In this document: in pieces, positions 32,610-45,029 of the stretch
Position numbering within the stretch: position 1 is the stretch's first letter
How the letters are laid out: every line of letters starts with the position of its first letter
Source: Capitulum mitella
Lineage: Eukaryota > Arthropoda > Thecostraca > Pollicipedomorpha > Pollicipedidae
Direction of reading: 5' to 3'
DNA: 64,000 bases
Assembly (NCBI GenBank): GCA_030062745.1
Contig: CP099854.1
Location: forward strand, 9,016,014 to 9,080,013
Position numbers and translations under genes: made by a program
Notes under the pieces: model-generated
Databases searched by the model: none
The model's input: the letters and a program-made list of their open reading frames with translations, nothing else
Told to the model about the DNA's origin: nothing

Positions 32610-34065
32610 CTCGCCAGACGTGGATCCAAGGGGGACGATGGGGAGATCCTCTAGGCATGAAATGGGCTCCGAAGTGGCCCCTCTCAGGCGGGGGCCCCGA
32701 AGAGGCCCAGTATGAGCTTCACTGGGTCTCTGTGGAAACATCACGGGTTCCTGGTACAGTTATGGGGGGGGGCTCTGGGAGGGTTAGATGACCCCTGGGA
32801 CGCAAAGAAAGGCCCCTGAAGCTCCGAAAGAACCCCTGAGTCCACAACAGGGCCCGAAACAGTGGATTGTCCCTGAGACCACCAGAAGAGTCACAGGGCC
32901 CCTGAGACGGCCAAGATGAGGGCTGAATCCCTAGAGCGGCATAGGGGTCTCTGGAATGTCATAGGGTCCAAATGGGTTTCGCGGGCCTGTGTGAAAAGCT
33001 GAAGGCTTCTGATGCAGTCAGAGCGCCTTCAAGATGGTTAATGAAATCATGAGACAGCCCCTAGGATGGATAGAAGGGCGCTGAAACTCTCCAAGGATCC
33101 CTGGGACCCTATTGGGCCCCAACACGGCAAAGGTTTCATGCAAACGCTAAAAGAGCCAGAGAGACCTCGAGATGGCAGGAACTTAGAGAGTGCCTAGCAC
33201 AGCATAAGAGGCCCTGGTCAACCAGAGAGGCCACTGAACAGGAATTCATCAGCGACTTCAACCTCGAGAAGGGGCCCAAATGGGCTACACTGGTTTTTTT
33301 GGAAACCTGAGGGGTTCTTGATGCAGTCGTGGGGCCCCGGGAAGGTCAGGTAAATTTAAAGGCGGCAAGATGTCAAGATGTCCCCTACGGCAGAGGGCCC
33401 CTGAGACCGCTAAAAGGTCAGAAGGGCTCCTGCGAGGGCAAACACAATAGGAAGCCTCCAAGATGACATGGAGGCTTTGGACGGCCGAAAGGCCCCCGAG
33501 TGTGTTAGATGGGCTCCTGGCATGGAAAAAGTTCTCCTGAAACTATCAATGACGCCCCTGAAGCGCTAGCAAGGGCCTCTGATACGGCTAGAGGGGCCCT
33601 ATGACTGTCAGATGTACCCCATGTAACAGTGGAAGACCCTGATGCAGCCATGGAGACGCCCGGAGACAGATCAGAAAGCCCATGACACTCCACAGGGGTC
33701 CTGAAATCGCCAAAAAGGTCTTTGGCAACTGTCAGTGGGCCAATGAGACAGCAAAAGTGTTCCCCAGAGATGACCAGAGGGGCACCTAGGACAACAGGGG
33801 GGTCCACTGAGACAGCTAGAGAGGGGCCCTTGAAGCTGCTAACTAGCAGTCTCTAGCAATACGGGCCCATGAGATGACCAGAGGGGCCCCTGAAACTACC
33901 AAACCTTGAGCCGTCCAGACGCCTCCTAAAACAGCCAAAAGACTCAGACTATTGCCAGAGGCGCCTCTGTCGTAGCAGAGAGGCTTATAAAGAGCACTTG
34001 TTGCCTGAGGGGCTTCTTAGACGGCAGAAATTCCCAAGGGACGAGCGGAGAGAACCCGAAACGGC
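32610..34065 (+). repeat. Degenerate GGGGCCCCTGAGAC tandem repeat
   Basis: About fifty loosely related units of 25-35 bp are built around GGCCCCTGAGACNGCCAGA and AAGGGCTCCTGA. No coding frame persists. It continues at 35288-35560 after a family 1 element. A similar array in the opposite orientation lies at 57260-58340. Confidence 0.8.
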
Positions 34066-35287
34066 TTAACCCTATTCCCGGAGGGCTAGACGGTATGGCC
34101 GATTCCCGGCAGGGGGGGCGGATTCGGCCCCCCTGAGATCTCGAGAACTACTCGTCCGATTTCATCGCAACAAACGGCAATCGATTTGCCGTGACGTGGA
34201 CTACATTTTTATAAAAAGAAATTTGCAAAATTTTAAAATTTGTGGATACAGGGGGGTAAAAATGTCAAAATGGGGGGTACTTTTGGACTTCTTATAACTC
34301 CGTTGTTTATAGACCGATTTCGATGAAACTGGCATGAATCGAGAGATTATGGATAGGGCTTTTACCATGGGTAAGCAAATTTGAAATTTTGAGAAAATTC
34401 GTGGGCGTTCACAGGGTTTCAAAAATAGGGAGGATTAGTTTTCTAATAACGGAATGAACAAAAGAGGCCAAAACACTTTTTTAGCTTCTGCTAGTCATGT
34501 TATGCTAAAGAAGTGGAAAATCGCATTACAATGTTTGTATAATGTTAGCATAGGCGGTGCCAGGGACATAAAAAAGGGGGAACTGTCATGGTCACACGTT
34601 CTTCAGATCAACTTCTGACCTTTGACCTTAAATGACCTCCAGTGACCTTGGGGTCACCTGGAATGATGTCGTGTGCATTCAATATTATCTGTTAACGTTT
34701 TTAATCGATTAAATTCACTCTATTCCAAAAAATTCATTTTTTGGCTCTTGCGATATAGGGTACGCGCAATGACATTTTAGATCATAGCTCCGCGACCCGA
34801 CCTGATATCAAGCTCAAACTTGGTACACAAGTAGAGGGCATCTTTCTACGTCATATATATTCCGGGTTTGGCATTTGAAAAAAACGGCGCCGAAATTATT
34901 GCGAAAAAACAAATTTTGGCTTTTGACCTTGACCTGACCTTGTAAAGTGACCTCAGATAAACAAAATTACATATGAGCATTGCCCAACTATTTAGCTATA
35001 CATTCATGTAAAGTTTTAAGTTCTATCTTAAAAACTCTGTTTTTGGCAGACATTTTCCTTTTACCCTCAACATGGCCAAAAATGACCTGAGGTGCCTCCC
35101 AAAAACGTTGCCTGGCTCCGCCCCTGAGCAAAATAGAATTTCGAAATTTTGTCACGGCGCGTAGAAGGAATAGCTAGAAAGAGTCACCAAGTTTCGTGAA
35201 GCTGCGTCAAAAAGCCTGGAATTGGCAAGCAAAGAACCCGAGGGGGGGGCGGATTCCGCCCCCCCCCCCTGCCGGGAATAGGGTTAA
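34066..35287 (+). mobile_element. TTAA-flanked element, family 1, copy C
   Basis: A well-preserved copy. TTAA borders, TTAACCCTATTCCCGGAGGG start, CTGCCGGGAATAGGGTTAA end, hairpins at about 34111-34135 and 35243-35272 (loops GGATTCG and GGATTCCG), and GAGATCTCGAGAACTACTC. It splits the GC-rich tandem repeat, which resumes directly after it. About 95% identical by eye to copy B. No open reading frame. Confidence 0.93.
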
Positions 35288-35560
35288 GTGTCCCTGAACC
35301 TGCCAGATGGATCCATGAAACTGACCCCGGTGCCCCTAAAATGCCAAAAGGAGCGCCAGAGACGTCCCTCGGGAGATGTGAAATTGTTTAAGGAACCTGG
35401 GGTCACTAGAGGGTCCTGACACGGCAGACGGCCCTAGATCACCAAAAGTGTCTGTGTGAGTGCAAGAGGGGACCAACCTAAGCTAACAAAAAAGTCTCCA
35501 GAAACTACAGAGGGACAGAGGGACTCCTGGACTAGATAGATCAGACTGAGAGAGAGACGC
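35288..35560 (+). repeat. Continuation of the GGGGCCCCTGAGAC repeat
   Basis: Right part of the array broken by the preceding element, with the same unit style, decaying by about 35560. Confidence 0.7.
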
Positions 35561-36369
35561 AGCCGCCTTGAAATCCGCAGTTTTTGTCATCTTCTACCCA
35601 CTGCGTTGGGAGGAACACGAAAAATTTTCCGAAATACGATGATGCACTTGTTTTTTTTTATTACCTTACATCACCCCTGGGCTAGATCAGACCAGCGGTT
35701 TTTTCATACCCAAAGAGTAAAAAAATGGGGGAGGGGCCCCGATCGGAAAGGGGGCCCGCACTGACTATTCGCCTCCCACCCTCTGCGAAATCCTGAATCC
35801 GCTCCTGAGGCTCACATAGCGAATTTTGCTGCAAATATATGTTTTTCATTGTTTTATGACAATAAATATGCACAAACGGTAAACGCCGGGCATGAAATCA
35901 GTTAAGGACTGTGGTCCATGTGGGAACAGACAACTTGAGAAAGGTCAATGATTTTCTCACCAATTTTTTCACCAGTTGGTGACCAATTAGGTCACCAATC
36001 TTCAAGGTGAAACGAGGGAAATGGCCTAAAATATTTCTTTTTGTAGCTAAGAACGTTCCTACTCCAGCTGATCAAGGAGACGATTTTTTTGGCCTATTTG
36101 GCCCAAAAGGTGTCGTTGTTAGCTCCGGAAAATCGATCCATTTTTCGCAAGCATGAAGTTTGACCTGATCTAGGGGGTTACTGGCCGATTGGACGGGTCA
36201 TCTCGGGTACCTTTGGATTTCTGCCGTACACGATTGTTTTCTTTTTTGTCTCGAGGCGGTAGTTCAAGTAGCGGCCAAATGGCGAGGGTGGTGCTTACCA
36301 GCCTCCCCCTTCGCTATTGGTGCCAGCGAAAATCTCTGTTGTTTGGCGAGAGTTAGACAAGCCAACACA
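35561..36369. other. Intron 1, no gene seen
   Basis: It holds a short piece (GGGGAGGGGCCCCGATCGG, then AATCCTGAATCCGCTCCTGAGG near 35725-35815) that looks like a DNA-transposon end also found near 56960 and 58730, and a TTGGTGACC/CACCAA-rich inverted stretch at about 35960-36000. Confidence 0.4.
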
Positions 36370-37210
36370 CAAGTGTATTTTTTGTTGGTCTGAGGTTACT
36401 TTACATGTTCAGGTTGAGGCGAAAGTCCAAAATTGATGTTTATGTAAATATGTTTGATGGCAACTCTGAAAATGCAAAATTCAGGACGCATGTGACTGAG
36501 TAAAATGTTCTCCACTTGTGGTATAAGTTTCAAGTAGATGTTATGTCGGGTCACGGAGGTATGAACTAAAATATCCGCGCTTGCCCTGCATTACAATAGT
36601 CGTAAACAGAACATATAGAAATTTAGTCAATGAAATGGTCTGAAACGTTTTGGGAGACCATGAAATAAGCTCAAGACCATGTCATGTGACTATTAGGTCA
36701 TTTCAGGTTATTTAAAGCTGAACTTCATAAGCTGACCTAATCGACATGTGACCAAGATTCTCCTTTTTTCATGTCCTTGGCGCCGCCTATGTCAGCCTTG
36801 CACGAACAATATAAAAGGATTTGTATTCCTTAGGTAGGTATGGCTGGCCAGTGAAACTAAACAACATAACTTTTATGTTAACTCAGTCATCAAAAATATT
36901 CGTCTCATTTTCTAAGACCTGTGAACGCCTAACATTTATTTTGTAAACTTCTAAACGTATGGTTCAAAGAAAAAGCCCCATCGATTAGGTCTCGATTCAT
37001 ACCAGTTGCATCAAAATCCGCCTACAAACAGCGGAATCATATTAAGTCAAAAGCTCCATAACTCCCTGACTTTCTCTCTTTTAACGATGTATTTCAAGCT
37101 TTTCGAGGCATCTTTTTTTATAGAAATGCAATTTATGTGATAGCAAACCGACTGCCGTTTGTTGCGACGAAATTGGAAGGGTAGTTCTCGAGAACTCGGG
37201 GTGATGAATA
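36370..37210 (-). mobile_element. Family 1 TTAA element, degenerate
   Basis: CATGTCCTTGGCGCCGCCTA, AGCAAACCGACTGCCGTTTG and GTAGTTCTCGAGAAC are the family 1 landmarks in reverse orientation. The terminal repeats are lost. Confidence 0.65.
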
Positions 37211-38047
37211 ACCCCCCCATATTGCAATGCGACCTACAGTTAAGCCATATCGGATTTTAACTCACTATATTTTTCGATGGGTATTTCGCAGCAAACGAGT
37301 ATTGGGAACGCTTTGCGACACTTTTCAGACCAGCCAGGTCTATAAATGGGAAATCGACGTATGTGGAATATCTCATTTGAAGTGGTGGTCTGCCTCACCT
37401 GTAGCGTGTTCAATGGTAATATTCCTCATCACTCCCGTCTTGTCATCCGGCCAGTTGTTGACAGTGACGCTATCGTGGCCACATTCCTGGCAGCCTGCAG
37501 CAGAGCGACGGTGACAATCGTGGGTTTCGATGTCTAAAGACTTGCGACAGGTTAGTTTAATTCTTATCTGCTCGTTGCCCATGGGAAAACCCGTCGGTAT
37601 GGGCATGGATGTGGGTACGAGTAGTCCGCGGGTATGGGCACAGCCATGCCAAATGACACGGACACCGGGTTAGTAACAGATAAACAGCTAGCTTTCCACG
37701 GATGGAGCTACGGATAAAAAGAAAAAATTGCAGATTTGACCCGCACCCGTTTGGAGGCTTTGTTGGCAAGAGATCTCAGGTTTCTCAAACATTGCAAGAA
37801 AATTAACAAAGGCGGCGCTACTAAATCTGGTGCTCCTTTTTATGGTCTTTTCTACAACTTGTGTCAAAGTTTCGATTTAAGGTCAGGTGAGATATCTGGT
37901 TAGGTCAAGTGAATCTAGGTCCAAAAAATTGTCTCCCGTAACTCATTTCTGGAAATAAGGTATAGAAGCATTTTTTCTTGATAGGAAACCTTTGTAGGCG
38001 AAACAAAGCCATGATCTAAGATCTCTGGAATTTCCCTGGTCAATGGT
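37211..38047. other. Intron 1 with a fragment related to the large duplication
   Basis: The part at 37600-37740 (AGTCCGCGGGTATGGGCACA, GCCAAATGACACGG, CGGATAAAAAG) resembles 17385-17500 near the end of the large direct duplication, so both probably carry the end of one dispersed element. No gene is supported. Confidence 0.45.
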
Positions 38048-39267
38048 TTAAACCTATTCCCGGCAGGGCGCGGCTGAATGCGACCCCCCCTCGAGTTATT
38101 TGCTTGCCAATTCCAGGGTTTTAACGAAGCTTCACGGAACTCGGTGGTTTTAACTAGCTATTTTTTCTACGTAATGTGACAAAATTTCGAATTTCTGCTT
38201 TGCCCGGGGATGGATCCAAGCGACGTTTTTGGGACGCACCTTAGGCCAATTTTGGCCCTTGAATTTTTTGCTAAAAGGAAAATGACTGCCAAAAATGGCA
38301 TCTTTAAGATAAAAATTGAAACTTTATGTGGATGTATAGCCAAATAGTTGGGCAACGCGTGAATACAATTTTGTTTATCTGAGGTCACTTTACAAGATGA
38401 GGTTATGGTCAAAATCAAAATTCGATTTTACAGTAATTACTTCGGTGGTATTTTTTGAAATGCCGAATCCAGAATATACACAACGTAAAATCGCGCCCTC
38501 CACTTGTGTATCAAGTCTCAGCTTAATATCAGATTGGGCCACGGAACTATGACCTAAAATGTCAGTGCGCGTGCCCAATATCACAAAAACCATAAAATGA
38601 AATTTTTGAAATAGAGTAAATTCAAATGATTGAAAACGTTTACAGACAATATTAAATGCACACGAGATCATTCCAAAGGACTCCAAGATCACTGGAAGTC
38701 ATTTAAGGTCAAAGGTCGCAAGTTGACCTGAAGAGTATACGACCATGTCTGTCCCCCTTTTTATGTCCCTGGCATCGCCTATGCTAAAATTGTGCAAACA
38801 TTGTAATACGATTTGCACTTGTTTAGCGTGAAATGACTAGCAGAAGCCAAAAGAAAGTGTTTTTACCATTTCTGTTTGTTTAGTTTTTTGGAAAATTAAT
38901 CCTCGTATTTTTTGAAACCCTGTGAACGCTCATGAATTTTCTCAAAATTTCAGATGTGTGTACCAATGGTAAACATCCTATTCATAATCTTTCGATTCAT
39001 GCCACTTTCATCGAAACCGGCACATGAACAACGGAGTTATAAGAAGTCCAAAATACTCCTGATTTTGGAATTTTTGCCAACTGTATCCACACCTTTCAAA
39101 ATTTTGATCATTTCTTATCAAAAAATGTAGCTCACGCCATGGGCAATCGATTGCCGTTTGTTGCGATGAAATCAGATGTGTCGTTCTCGAGATCTCAGGG
39201 GGCGCCGAATCCGTCCTCCCCCTGCCGGGATCGACCATACCGTCTAGCCTTCCGGGAATAGGGTTAA
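38048..39267 (-). mobile_element. TTAA-flanked element, family 1, copy D
   Basis: Reverse orientation. The left end is TTAAACCTATTCCCGGCAGG and the right end CTTCCGGGAATAGGGTTAA; GTTCTCGAGATCTCAGG lies near the right end. More diverged than copies B and C. Confidence 0.85.
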
Positions 39268-39428
39268 AGTCTGCCAGCCTCCCTGATCTTGGACTGAAAG
39301 ACATTGATGGCGCATGCGAGACAAAATAAGCGAGACTGGTGATGCATCGAACAGGGTTTGCAAACAGAGGAAAAAATCTAAAAGACGATACAGCTGACGT
39401 AATAAGAGTTAGTATATTTCTTCCGGTC

Positions 39429-41638
39429 TTAACCCTATTCCGGGAGGGCTACCGTTATGGTCGATTCCCAGCAGGGGGCGAATTTTCCCCCCCCCCGAGA
39501 TCTCGAGAACCACTAGTCCGATTTCAGCGCAAGAAACGGCAAATGATATGCCACGACGTAACCTACATTTTATAGGAAGAAGTTTTGAAAATTTCGGAAA
39601 AAAGGATAAAGGGGGTCAAAAATTCAAAATTAGGGATACTTTTAGATTTATTATAACTCTGTTGTTTATGGACTGATTTTGGTTAAATTGGCATGAATCG
39701 AGAGATTATGGATGGGACTTTTACCATTGGTTCATACATTTTAAACGTTGAGAACATTCATAGGAATTCACAGAATTTCAAAAATAGGAGGATTAGTTCC
39801 TTAACAATTAAATGAACAAAAAAAGGTAAAAGCATTTTTTGGCTTCTTCTAGTCATGTTATGCTAAAGAAGTACAAATCGTATTACAATGGCTGTAAAAT
39901 ATTAGCATAGGCGGTCTCAGGGATATGAAAAATGGGGAACTCTCATGGTCACATGTTCTTCAGATCAGCTCTTGACCTTTGATCTTGAATGACTTTCGGT
40001 GATCTTGGAGTCACTTGGAATAATCTCATGTGCGTTTAATATTGTCTGTAAACGTTTTCAACCGTTAGAATTCATTTAGAAAAAAAAACTAATTTTACGA
40101 CCATTGTGATATAGAGTACGCGCACTGACATTTTAGGTCATAGCTCCGTGAACCGACCTGATATCGGGCTGAAACTTGATACACAAGTAGAGCCTTCTAC
40201 CTTTTACGGCATATCTATTCCACTAGGTATATGTATGTATATATATGCTAGGCATATGCATTCTTCTAGCCTTCCACGGCATATGTATTCTGGGTTTGTC
40301 ATTTGACAAAATAGCGCCGAAATTATTACTATATAACCCAATTTTGGCTTTTGGCCTTGACCTGGCCTTGTAAGGTGACCCCAGATGACCAAAATTGCAT
40401 TTGCACATTGCCCCACTATTTGGCTACACATCCATATAAAGTTTTAAGTTCTACCTTAAAAACGCTAGTTTTGGCAGTCATTTTCGTTTTACCCTGAACC
40501 AGGCCAAAAATGGCCTGAAGTCCTCCCAAAAAGTTGCCTGGCTCCGTCCCTGAGTAAAATAGAATTTCGAATTTTTGTCACAGTATGTGGTAAAAATCGC
40601 TAGGAAAAGGTCAAATTTTTCGAACGCACATCAGGCCATGTTTGGCCATATTGAGGGCAATAGGAAACTGGCCGCCACCATAGGGCTTTGAGATAGAACT
40701 TGAAACGTGAAATAAGACTATGGATAATCAGTTGGACAAGCGTGCAAAAATTATTTTGTTAATCTGAGGTCACTTCACAGGGAGCTGTCAAGACCAAATA
40801 TTATAATTTGGTTTCATAGTAATATGTTTTTAGTTGGTTTTCGAACTCCAAAACTTGGAATATATAGAATATGAAAGGGTGCCCTCTACTTGTGTACTAA
40901 GTTTTAGACTGATGTCAGGTCGGGTCTATGGAGCTATGACCTGAAATGTGAGTGCGCGCACCCTTTATCACGACGGTAAAATGAAATTTGAGGAATGGTT
41001 TAAATGTGGATGATTGGAAACGTTTTACATAAGAAATACCCCTAACATCATTCCTTGTGACTCTGAGGTCGTTGGAGGTCGTTTAAGGTGAAAGGTCGTA
41101 AGCTGGCCCGCCAAACATGTAACCATTACAATTCACCCTTTTCATGTCCTGGGGCTGCATGTATTAACATAATGCAAGAATGTAATATGATTTGTACTTC
41201 TTCAGTATGACATGACTCGCAAAATCTAAACGCTGTTTTAACCTGTTTGCTAATTTAGTAAAAAAAGAAAAAGACATATATTTCCATAATCAAACCCGTA
41301 TGAACGTCCGTGAATTTCCTCAAACCTGAAATGTATGGACCAATGGTAAAACTGCTATCAATTAGCTCTCGATTTATGCCAATTTCATCAAAATCGGTCG
41401 AAAAACAGCAGGGCTATAACAAGTCCAAAAACATCGTCAGTGTGACTTCCCCCGTGTTTACCTCTATCAAGATTTTGGAGACTCTTTCCCAAAAATGCAG
41501 TTTACGTCAGGGCAAATCGATTGCCGTTGGTTGTGATAAAATCGAATATGTAGCCTTCGAGATCCCGGGAGACCGAATCCACCTCCCCCTCCTGCCGGGA
41601 ATCGACTATACCATCTAGCCCTCCAGGAATAGGGTTGA
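39429..41638. mobile_element. Composite of two family 1 elements joined tail to tail
   Basis: It begins as a forward family 1 copy (TTAACCCTATTCCGGGAGGG) and runs to about 40610, losing its last about 100 bp. It continues as a reverse copy from the matching internal point (CGAACGCACATCAGGCCATG) to a typical end (CCTCCAGGAATAGGGTTGA). Both outer ends are therefore the same element end, making a 2.2-kb inverted composite. The right TTAA has decayed to TTGA. Confidence 0.8.
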
Positions 41639-42663
41639 TGACGTCATGAAAACAACCAGATGTCGCGATTCGCCATTCAGTTTTATTTTTTCGCCGGATT
41701 ATCCATGCTTTTACCATGTATGGTAACTGTGGCTTGCGCTGCGTATCACCATGACCTGAGAGCTCAATATACAGCACTCTTGACCTCATGTTAAGTCATG
41801 CTAGGCCAGATATGTGTTTTCCATTCAGCATATTTTGGGAAAGGAACTGAATAAACTAAATTTAGATATAGCCAAATACATTATCGAATTTTCTTGCAGC
41901 AAGCTGCATGAATAATTTGCAAAGCAGTTTTCTGCAACATTGTAACGTTTTTTGTAGTCTGGCCTTTGTATGTGGTATGTAGATTTCATTTCAGCGAGTA
42001 AACTGGCGGAATGTGTTTGACGTTCTGGTGCGGTGTGAAGATATCGGCGTTTGCCATATTGCTGAACATTCCGTAGAAATGTGCAGCATGGGACAACCTG
42101 ACCTGTAGGGCTATTCAGGAATGTCAGATGGAGGTCACAAGCGTGCTGGTGATAGTCCGAGCTTGAAGCTACAAAATACTGCAATGTTGCAAGTGCAAGA
42201 TAATTTGAAACACTTCAATGGTTTTTGATGCCCAGGACTTTTCAAAAATGTTTCCTTTTCACTTTTCCATATCAAATGGGCAAGGAATCACGCATTGCAA
42301 AGCACGTTATAACGAATGCCATTGTTGACCGAACATTTGACCTAGGCCTTTCATGACTTTGGGTCAGCAGGCACTTAGAATATGAGACTAATCTGTCACG
42401 CCAACTTCAGTCTCGGGAGGCTTTTAATTAAGTAAAGAGAACTTTGGAGAAAATGCTCACTATTTTCATGTTTCACCCAGCCTGTGACGTCATCAGTGAC
42501 CTAAACTAAAAAGGGTATAAATAACAGGACCTCAAGGCTGCACTCTCGATTGCCCCTTGAATCAACCGAAGCAGACGACTGGTTTTTGAGACAGACAGGG
42601 CAGCATTAAACGACCCCGCAATAAATGGAAGGTGGCGAAAAATCCCGGTCAATGCCGGGTTAA
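41639..42663 (-). mobile_element. TTAA-flanked element, family 3, truncated copy
   Basis: Reverse-complement match to 60036-61931. Shared text includes the tail-side TTGATTCAAGGGGCAATCGA region, GAGACTGAAGTTGGCGTG and TTGTCCCATGCTGCACATTTC (seen inverted). Its outer end is at the TTAA at 42660; the other end is cut where the family 1 composite abuts. Confidence 0.75.
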
Positions 42664-44433
42664 CCCTCGCCAAACTGCAGGGATGTGTCTCGACATCCCT
42701 CCCCAGCACTTTTGGTGACAGTTAAAAAAATCAGCGCGTGCAGCGCGCTGAAATGCTCATTGCCTTTTTTACACCCTTCAGACGTCCTGTAAAATTTTTG
42801 GGCTTCCAGTCATGTCATGCTACCGACCTAGGTCTCATAAATGAGGTCAGCCTCTGATTTTTTTAAGCCTTGCTAAAAACCATGCCGTGCGATCGATCAA
42901 CCCATAACTTTCACGGATGGCAGTCGAAGATATTCCTAAGACCTGTTCTGTCTGGAATTTCTTGTCAAGGTCAAGGACAGTGAGCTGTGGTCAGCTCAGT
43001 GCCCGCCCTATTTCCCAAATTTCAATGGTTTCGAACAGTGTCTTTGGCCTGTTGATGCCTGAAATGCATTTCTGGGCCCGGGACGTCACTAAACACGACC
43101 AATAGCACCCACCAATATCAGGGGTCATGAGGTCAGGTCAAATTACATTCGGGATGAACAATCAAAAAGGGGTCTAAAACCCGTTTTTGTCATCCGTGAG
43201 GTAAAAATAAGCACTGAACTCTTTTGCAATCCAAAATTGGATCAAGACGCTTCCAAGCTTTCAAATGATCGTAGGTCGCCTGAGGTCATGCGATGACCTT
43301 GGTATGAATGACCTTGAAAAAGGTCATGAATGACCTTGGTAGAAGCAAAAATGCTTTCCTGATGCCTGAAATGCATTCCCGGGCCAAAGAAATCACTGAG
43401 CACGGCAAATAGTGTTGACCCACATGAAAGGTAATAAGTTCAGGTCAGATCAAATTTTCAGTAAACTAGCAAAAAAGAAGTCTAAAACCCCATTGCCATG
43501 GACCCTGGGGAGAAATAGGCAATGAAGTCGATTTTCCAGCTCAACTTTGCACCAAGACGCTTCTGTGCTGTGAAATAGCCTTAGATAACATAAAGTGACG
43601 CAAGGCCACCGTGGTAAAAGTGGTCACCGTGGTCATCGTGATTTAGATCCACATGTCCAGTTTACCTCTTTGTTTTTTATTAGTCCATGGCACATCTAGG
43701 CATGAAAAGATGAAAACCAAGCGTCCTTCAAATCAGGTCATGATCCTACGTCAGGTCATGTCATATGACCGAACTCATGCAGCACCCTCTTCATCACGGA
43801 TGTGGAACCCAAGGAATTTTAACCCAAATTCACTCCCTGCCCTTTTGTTTTTGATCCTCGACATAACACGAAATGAAGCAAAGAAAACGGCTGAATGTTA
43901 GGTCAGAGCAAAAAGTGAGGTCAGGTTGCGTCGAGTCTTTTGTCTTTCTTGTATGTTGGCATTTAGAAAATGTCCGTCAAGATCATTTTTGCCGTTTCGG
44001 AAGTATACATGAACAAGAACCTTGCAGGCACGTTAAAAAAAGCCCACAAATATACTGAAAAAAATGGCAATATGTCAGGTCACCTGATGTGGTATGCAAT
44101 TACATGCTAGGTATGAAGTATTTGTCATCGTAATAAACATTCTGTTAGCCTTCCATTGGCATCCTTAGAATGACCTTGATCTTTTTAAGGGCTGAGCTAG
44201 AGCTCTTCTGGAAATATCTTATTTTTTACACCTAAAGGCCAAAAAGTCTCGTTTTTCAAAATTTTCCAAAAATGAGTGTCGTAGAACGTGCTCATAGTGA
44301 GCTTTCCGATGATATATAGTCCATTTTTCTCCAATGTTCTTTTCGCGAGACAGAGCGTGAAGGGGGGGGGGGGGGGAACGCCCCTCACGGGCTCCGGCAG
44401 CCCATGTCTGAGTGCCGGGTGGGCGCAGGTTAA
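42660..44433 (+). mobile_element. Probable TTAA-flanked element, family 5
   Basis: It begins TTAACCCTCGCC, followed by a GGGATGT...ACATCCC hairpin, and ends GGGTGGGCGCAGGTTAA, with a long G-run and ACGCCCC just inside. The interior is rich in AGGTCA motifs as in the other families. It shares its left TTAA with the family 3 copy. Only one copy is in the window, so the borders rest on the terminal features alone. Confidence 0.5.
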
Positions 44434-44479
44434 TAAATCTCTGATATCTCCACGTCTTATCACGAACTCCGTCAGGGTC

Positions 44480-44627
44480 AAACACGGTATAATTCATCAA
44501 GCATCATAAATAGCACTATCAGACACGCAAGAAACACATCGATGGGCAATGACGCCACGGAAGACCCGTTTTGCGCTTTTGACGTCACCAAAAAAGCAGG
44601 TGGCAATCACAATGATGCCCTTCTTAC
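44480..44627 (-). promoter_or_regulatory. Conserved start of intron 1 with a CRE-like site
   Basis: The first about 130 bp of intron 1 are strongly similar to the intron after 63752. The shared block contains GGTGACGTCAAAAGCGCAAA, which includes the CREB/ATF site TGACGTCA, and later TTTATGATGC. The similarity may only reflect a recent duplication, so function is a guess. Confidence 0.3.
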
Positions 44628-44685
44628 CTATCTTCGACCACGAGACCAGCAGCACCAGGAGCAGCAGCGACACCCTAGCCGCCAT
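44628..44685 (-). CDS. Cadherin-like gene, exon 1: start codon and signal peptide
   Basis: The exon starts at an ATG in a perfect Kozak setting (ACCATGG) and encodes MAARVSLLLLVLLVSWSKI, a signal peptide with a short charged start and a leucine/valine-rich core. It ends with one base of the next codon before the donor GTAAGA (phase 1). The exon at 30788 begins with two bases that complete that codon to valine, so the two join in frame. An in-frame GTG lies two codons upstream, but the ATG is the sensible start. The same exon, at nearly the same sequence, occurs on the plus strand at 63695-63752. The region upstream is GC-rich and promoter-like. Confidence 0.85.
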
Positions 44686-44870
44686 GGTCACGTGACCTAA
44701 GGTCAGGAGGTCGAGGTCAGAGGCCCTGCCCCGGGCGGCGGCAGTCAGCGGCGCTGACAGGCGCTCTCTGCAGGTGTTCAGAGCGCCCGTGGTGGGCCGG
44801 GCGGTGGGGGGGGCTAACCGATTAGATACCCCAGTACAGATGCTCCAAGGCCACCTGGAGGGGGTGATAG
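44686..44870 (-). promoter_or_regulatory. Promoter-proximal region of the cadherin-like gene
   Basis: This GC-rich stretch directly upstream of the start codon holds a 12-bp perfect palindrome, GGTCACGTGACC (44686-44697), abutting the ATG. It is an extended E-box of the USF/MITF/TFEB type. Overlapping it is TGACCT-T-AGGTCA, an everted pair of nuclear-receptor half sites with one-base spacing. Both are kept in the paralogue at 63675-63693. No TATA box was seen. Whether this is promoter or 5' untranslated region is not decidable from sequence. Confidence 0.5.
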
Positions 44871-45029
44871 AGGCACGGGAACTGTTTGGTCTGAGTGAAC
44901 GGCAGGAAACAGCCGTAGCTCCTCAGACAGGGGGAGGTGGTCGTGGCGAAGACTCGTGGAAGGCGTCGGAGGAAAGGGAGGAAGGAGTAAGGGTCACGAC
45001 CTCTCATCTGTCCGGATTTTCACGACAGC

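Larger units (their letters stand above)
7948..44685 (-). other. Cadherin-family membrane protein gene (whole locus)
   Basis: This entry groups the ten coding exons described one by one. In order they encode a signal peptide, an unrecognised cysteine-containing region, about two extracellular cadherin repeats, one membrane span and a long proline-rich then acidic tail. The product should be a type I plasma-membrane protein, with the cadherin repeats mediating calcium-dependent adhesion or adhesion-like contacts; that role is inferred from the family. Splice phases agree at every observed junction except between the exons ending at 30463 and starting at 14519, so one or more exons are not visible. 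The visible part codes for about 657 residues. The tail shows no beta-catenin binding motif that I recognise, so it is probably not a classical cadherin. No canonical AATAAA was seen in about 400 bp after the stop. Confidence 0.85.

Noticed and set aside
32610..35560. CRISPR-like or satellite array of regular units
   Set aside because: Units vary in length and sequence and there are no constant repeats with unique spacers; it is a degenerate tandem repeat in animal DNA.
44818..44836. GATTAGATACCCC, a word typical of small-subunit rRNA
   Set aside because: Only about 13 bases match, no surrounding rRNA sequence or structure is present, and the paralogous copy differs.
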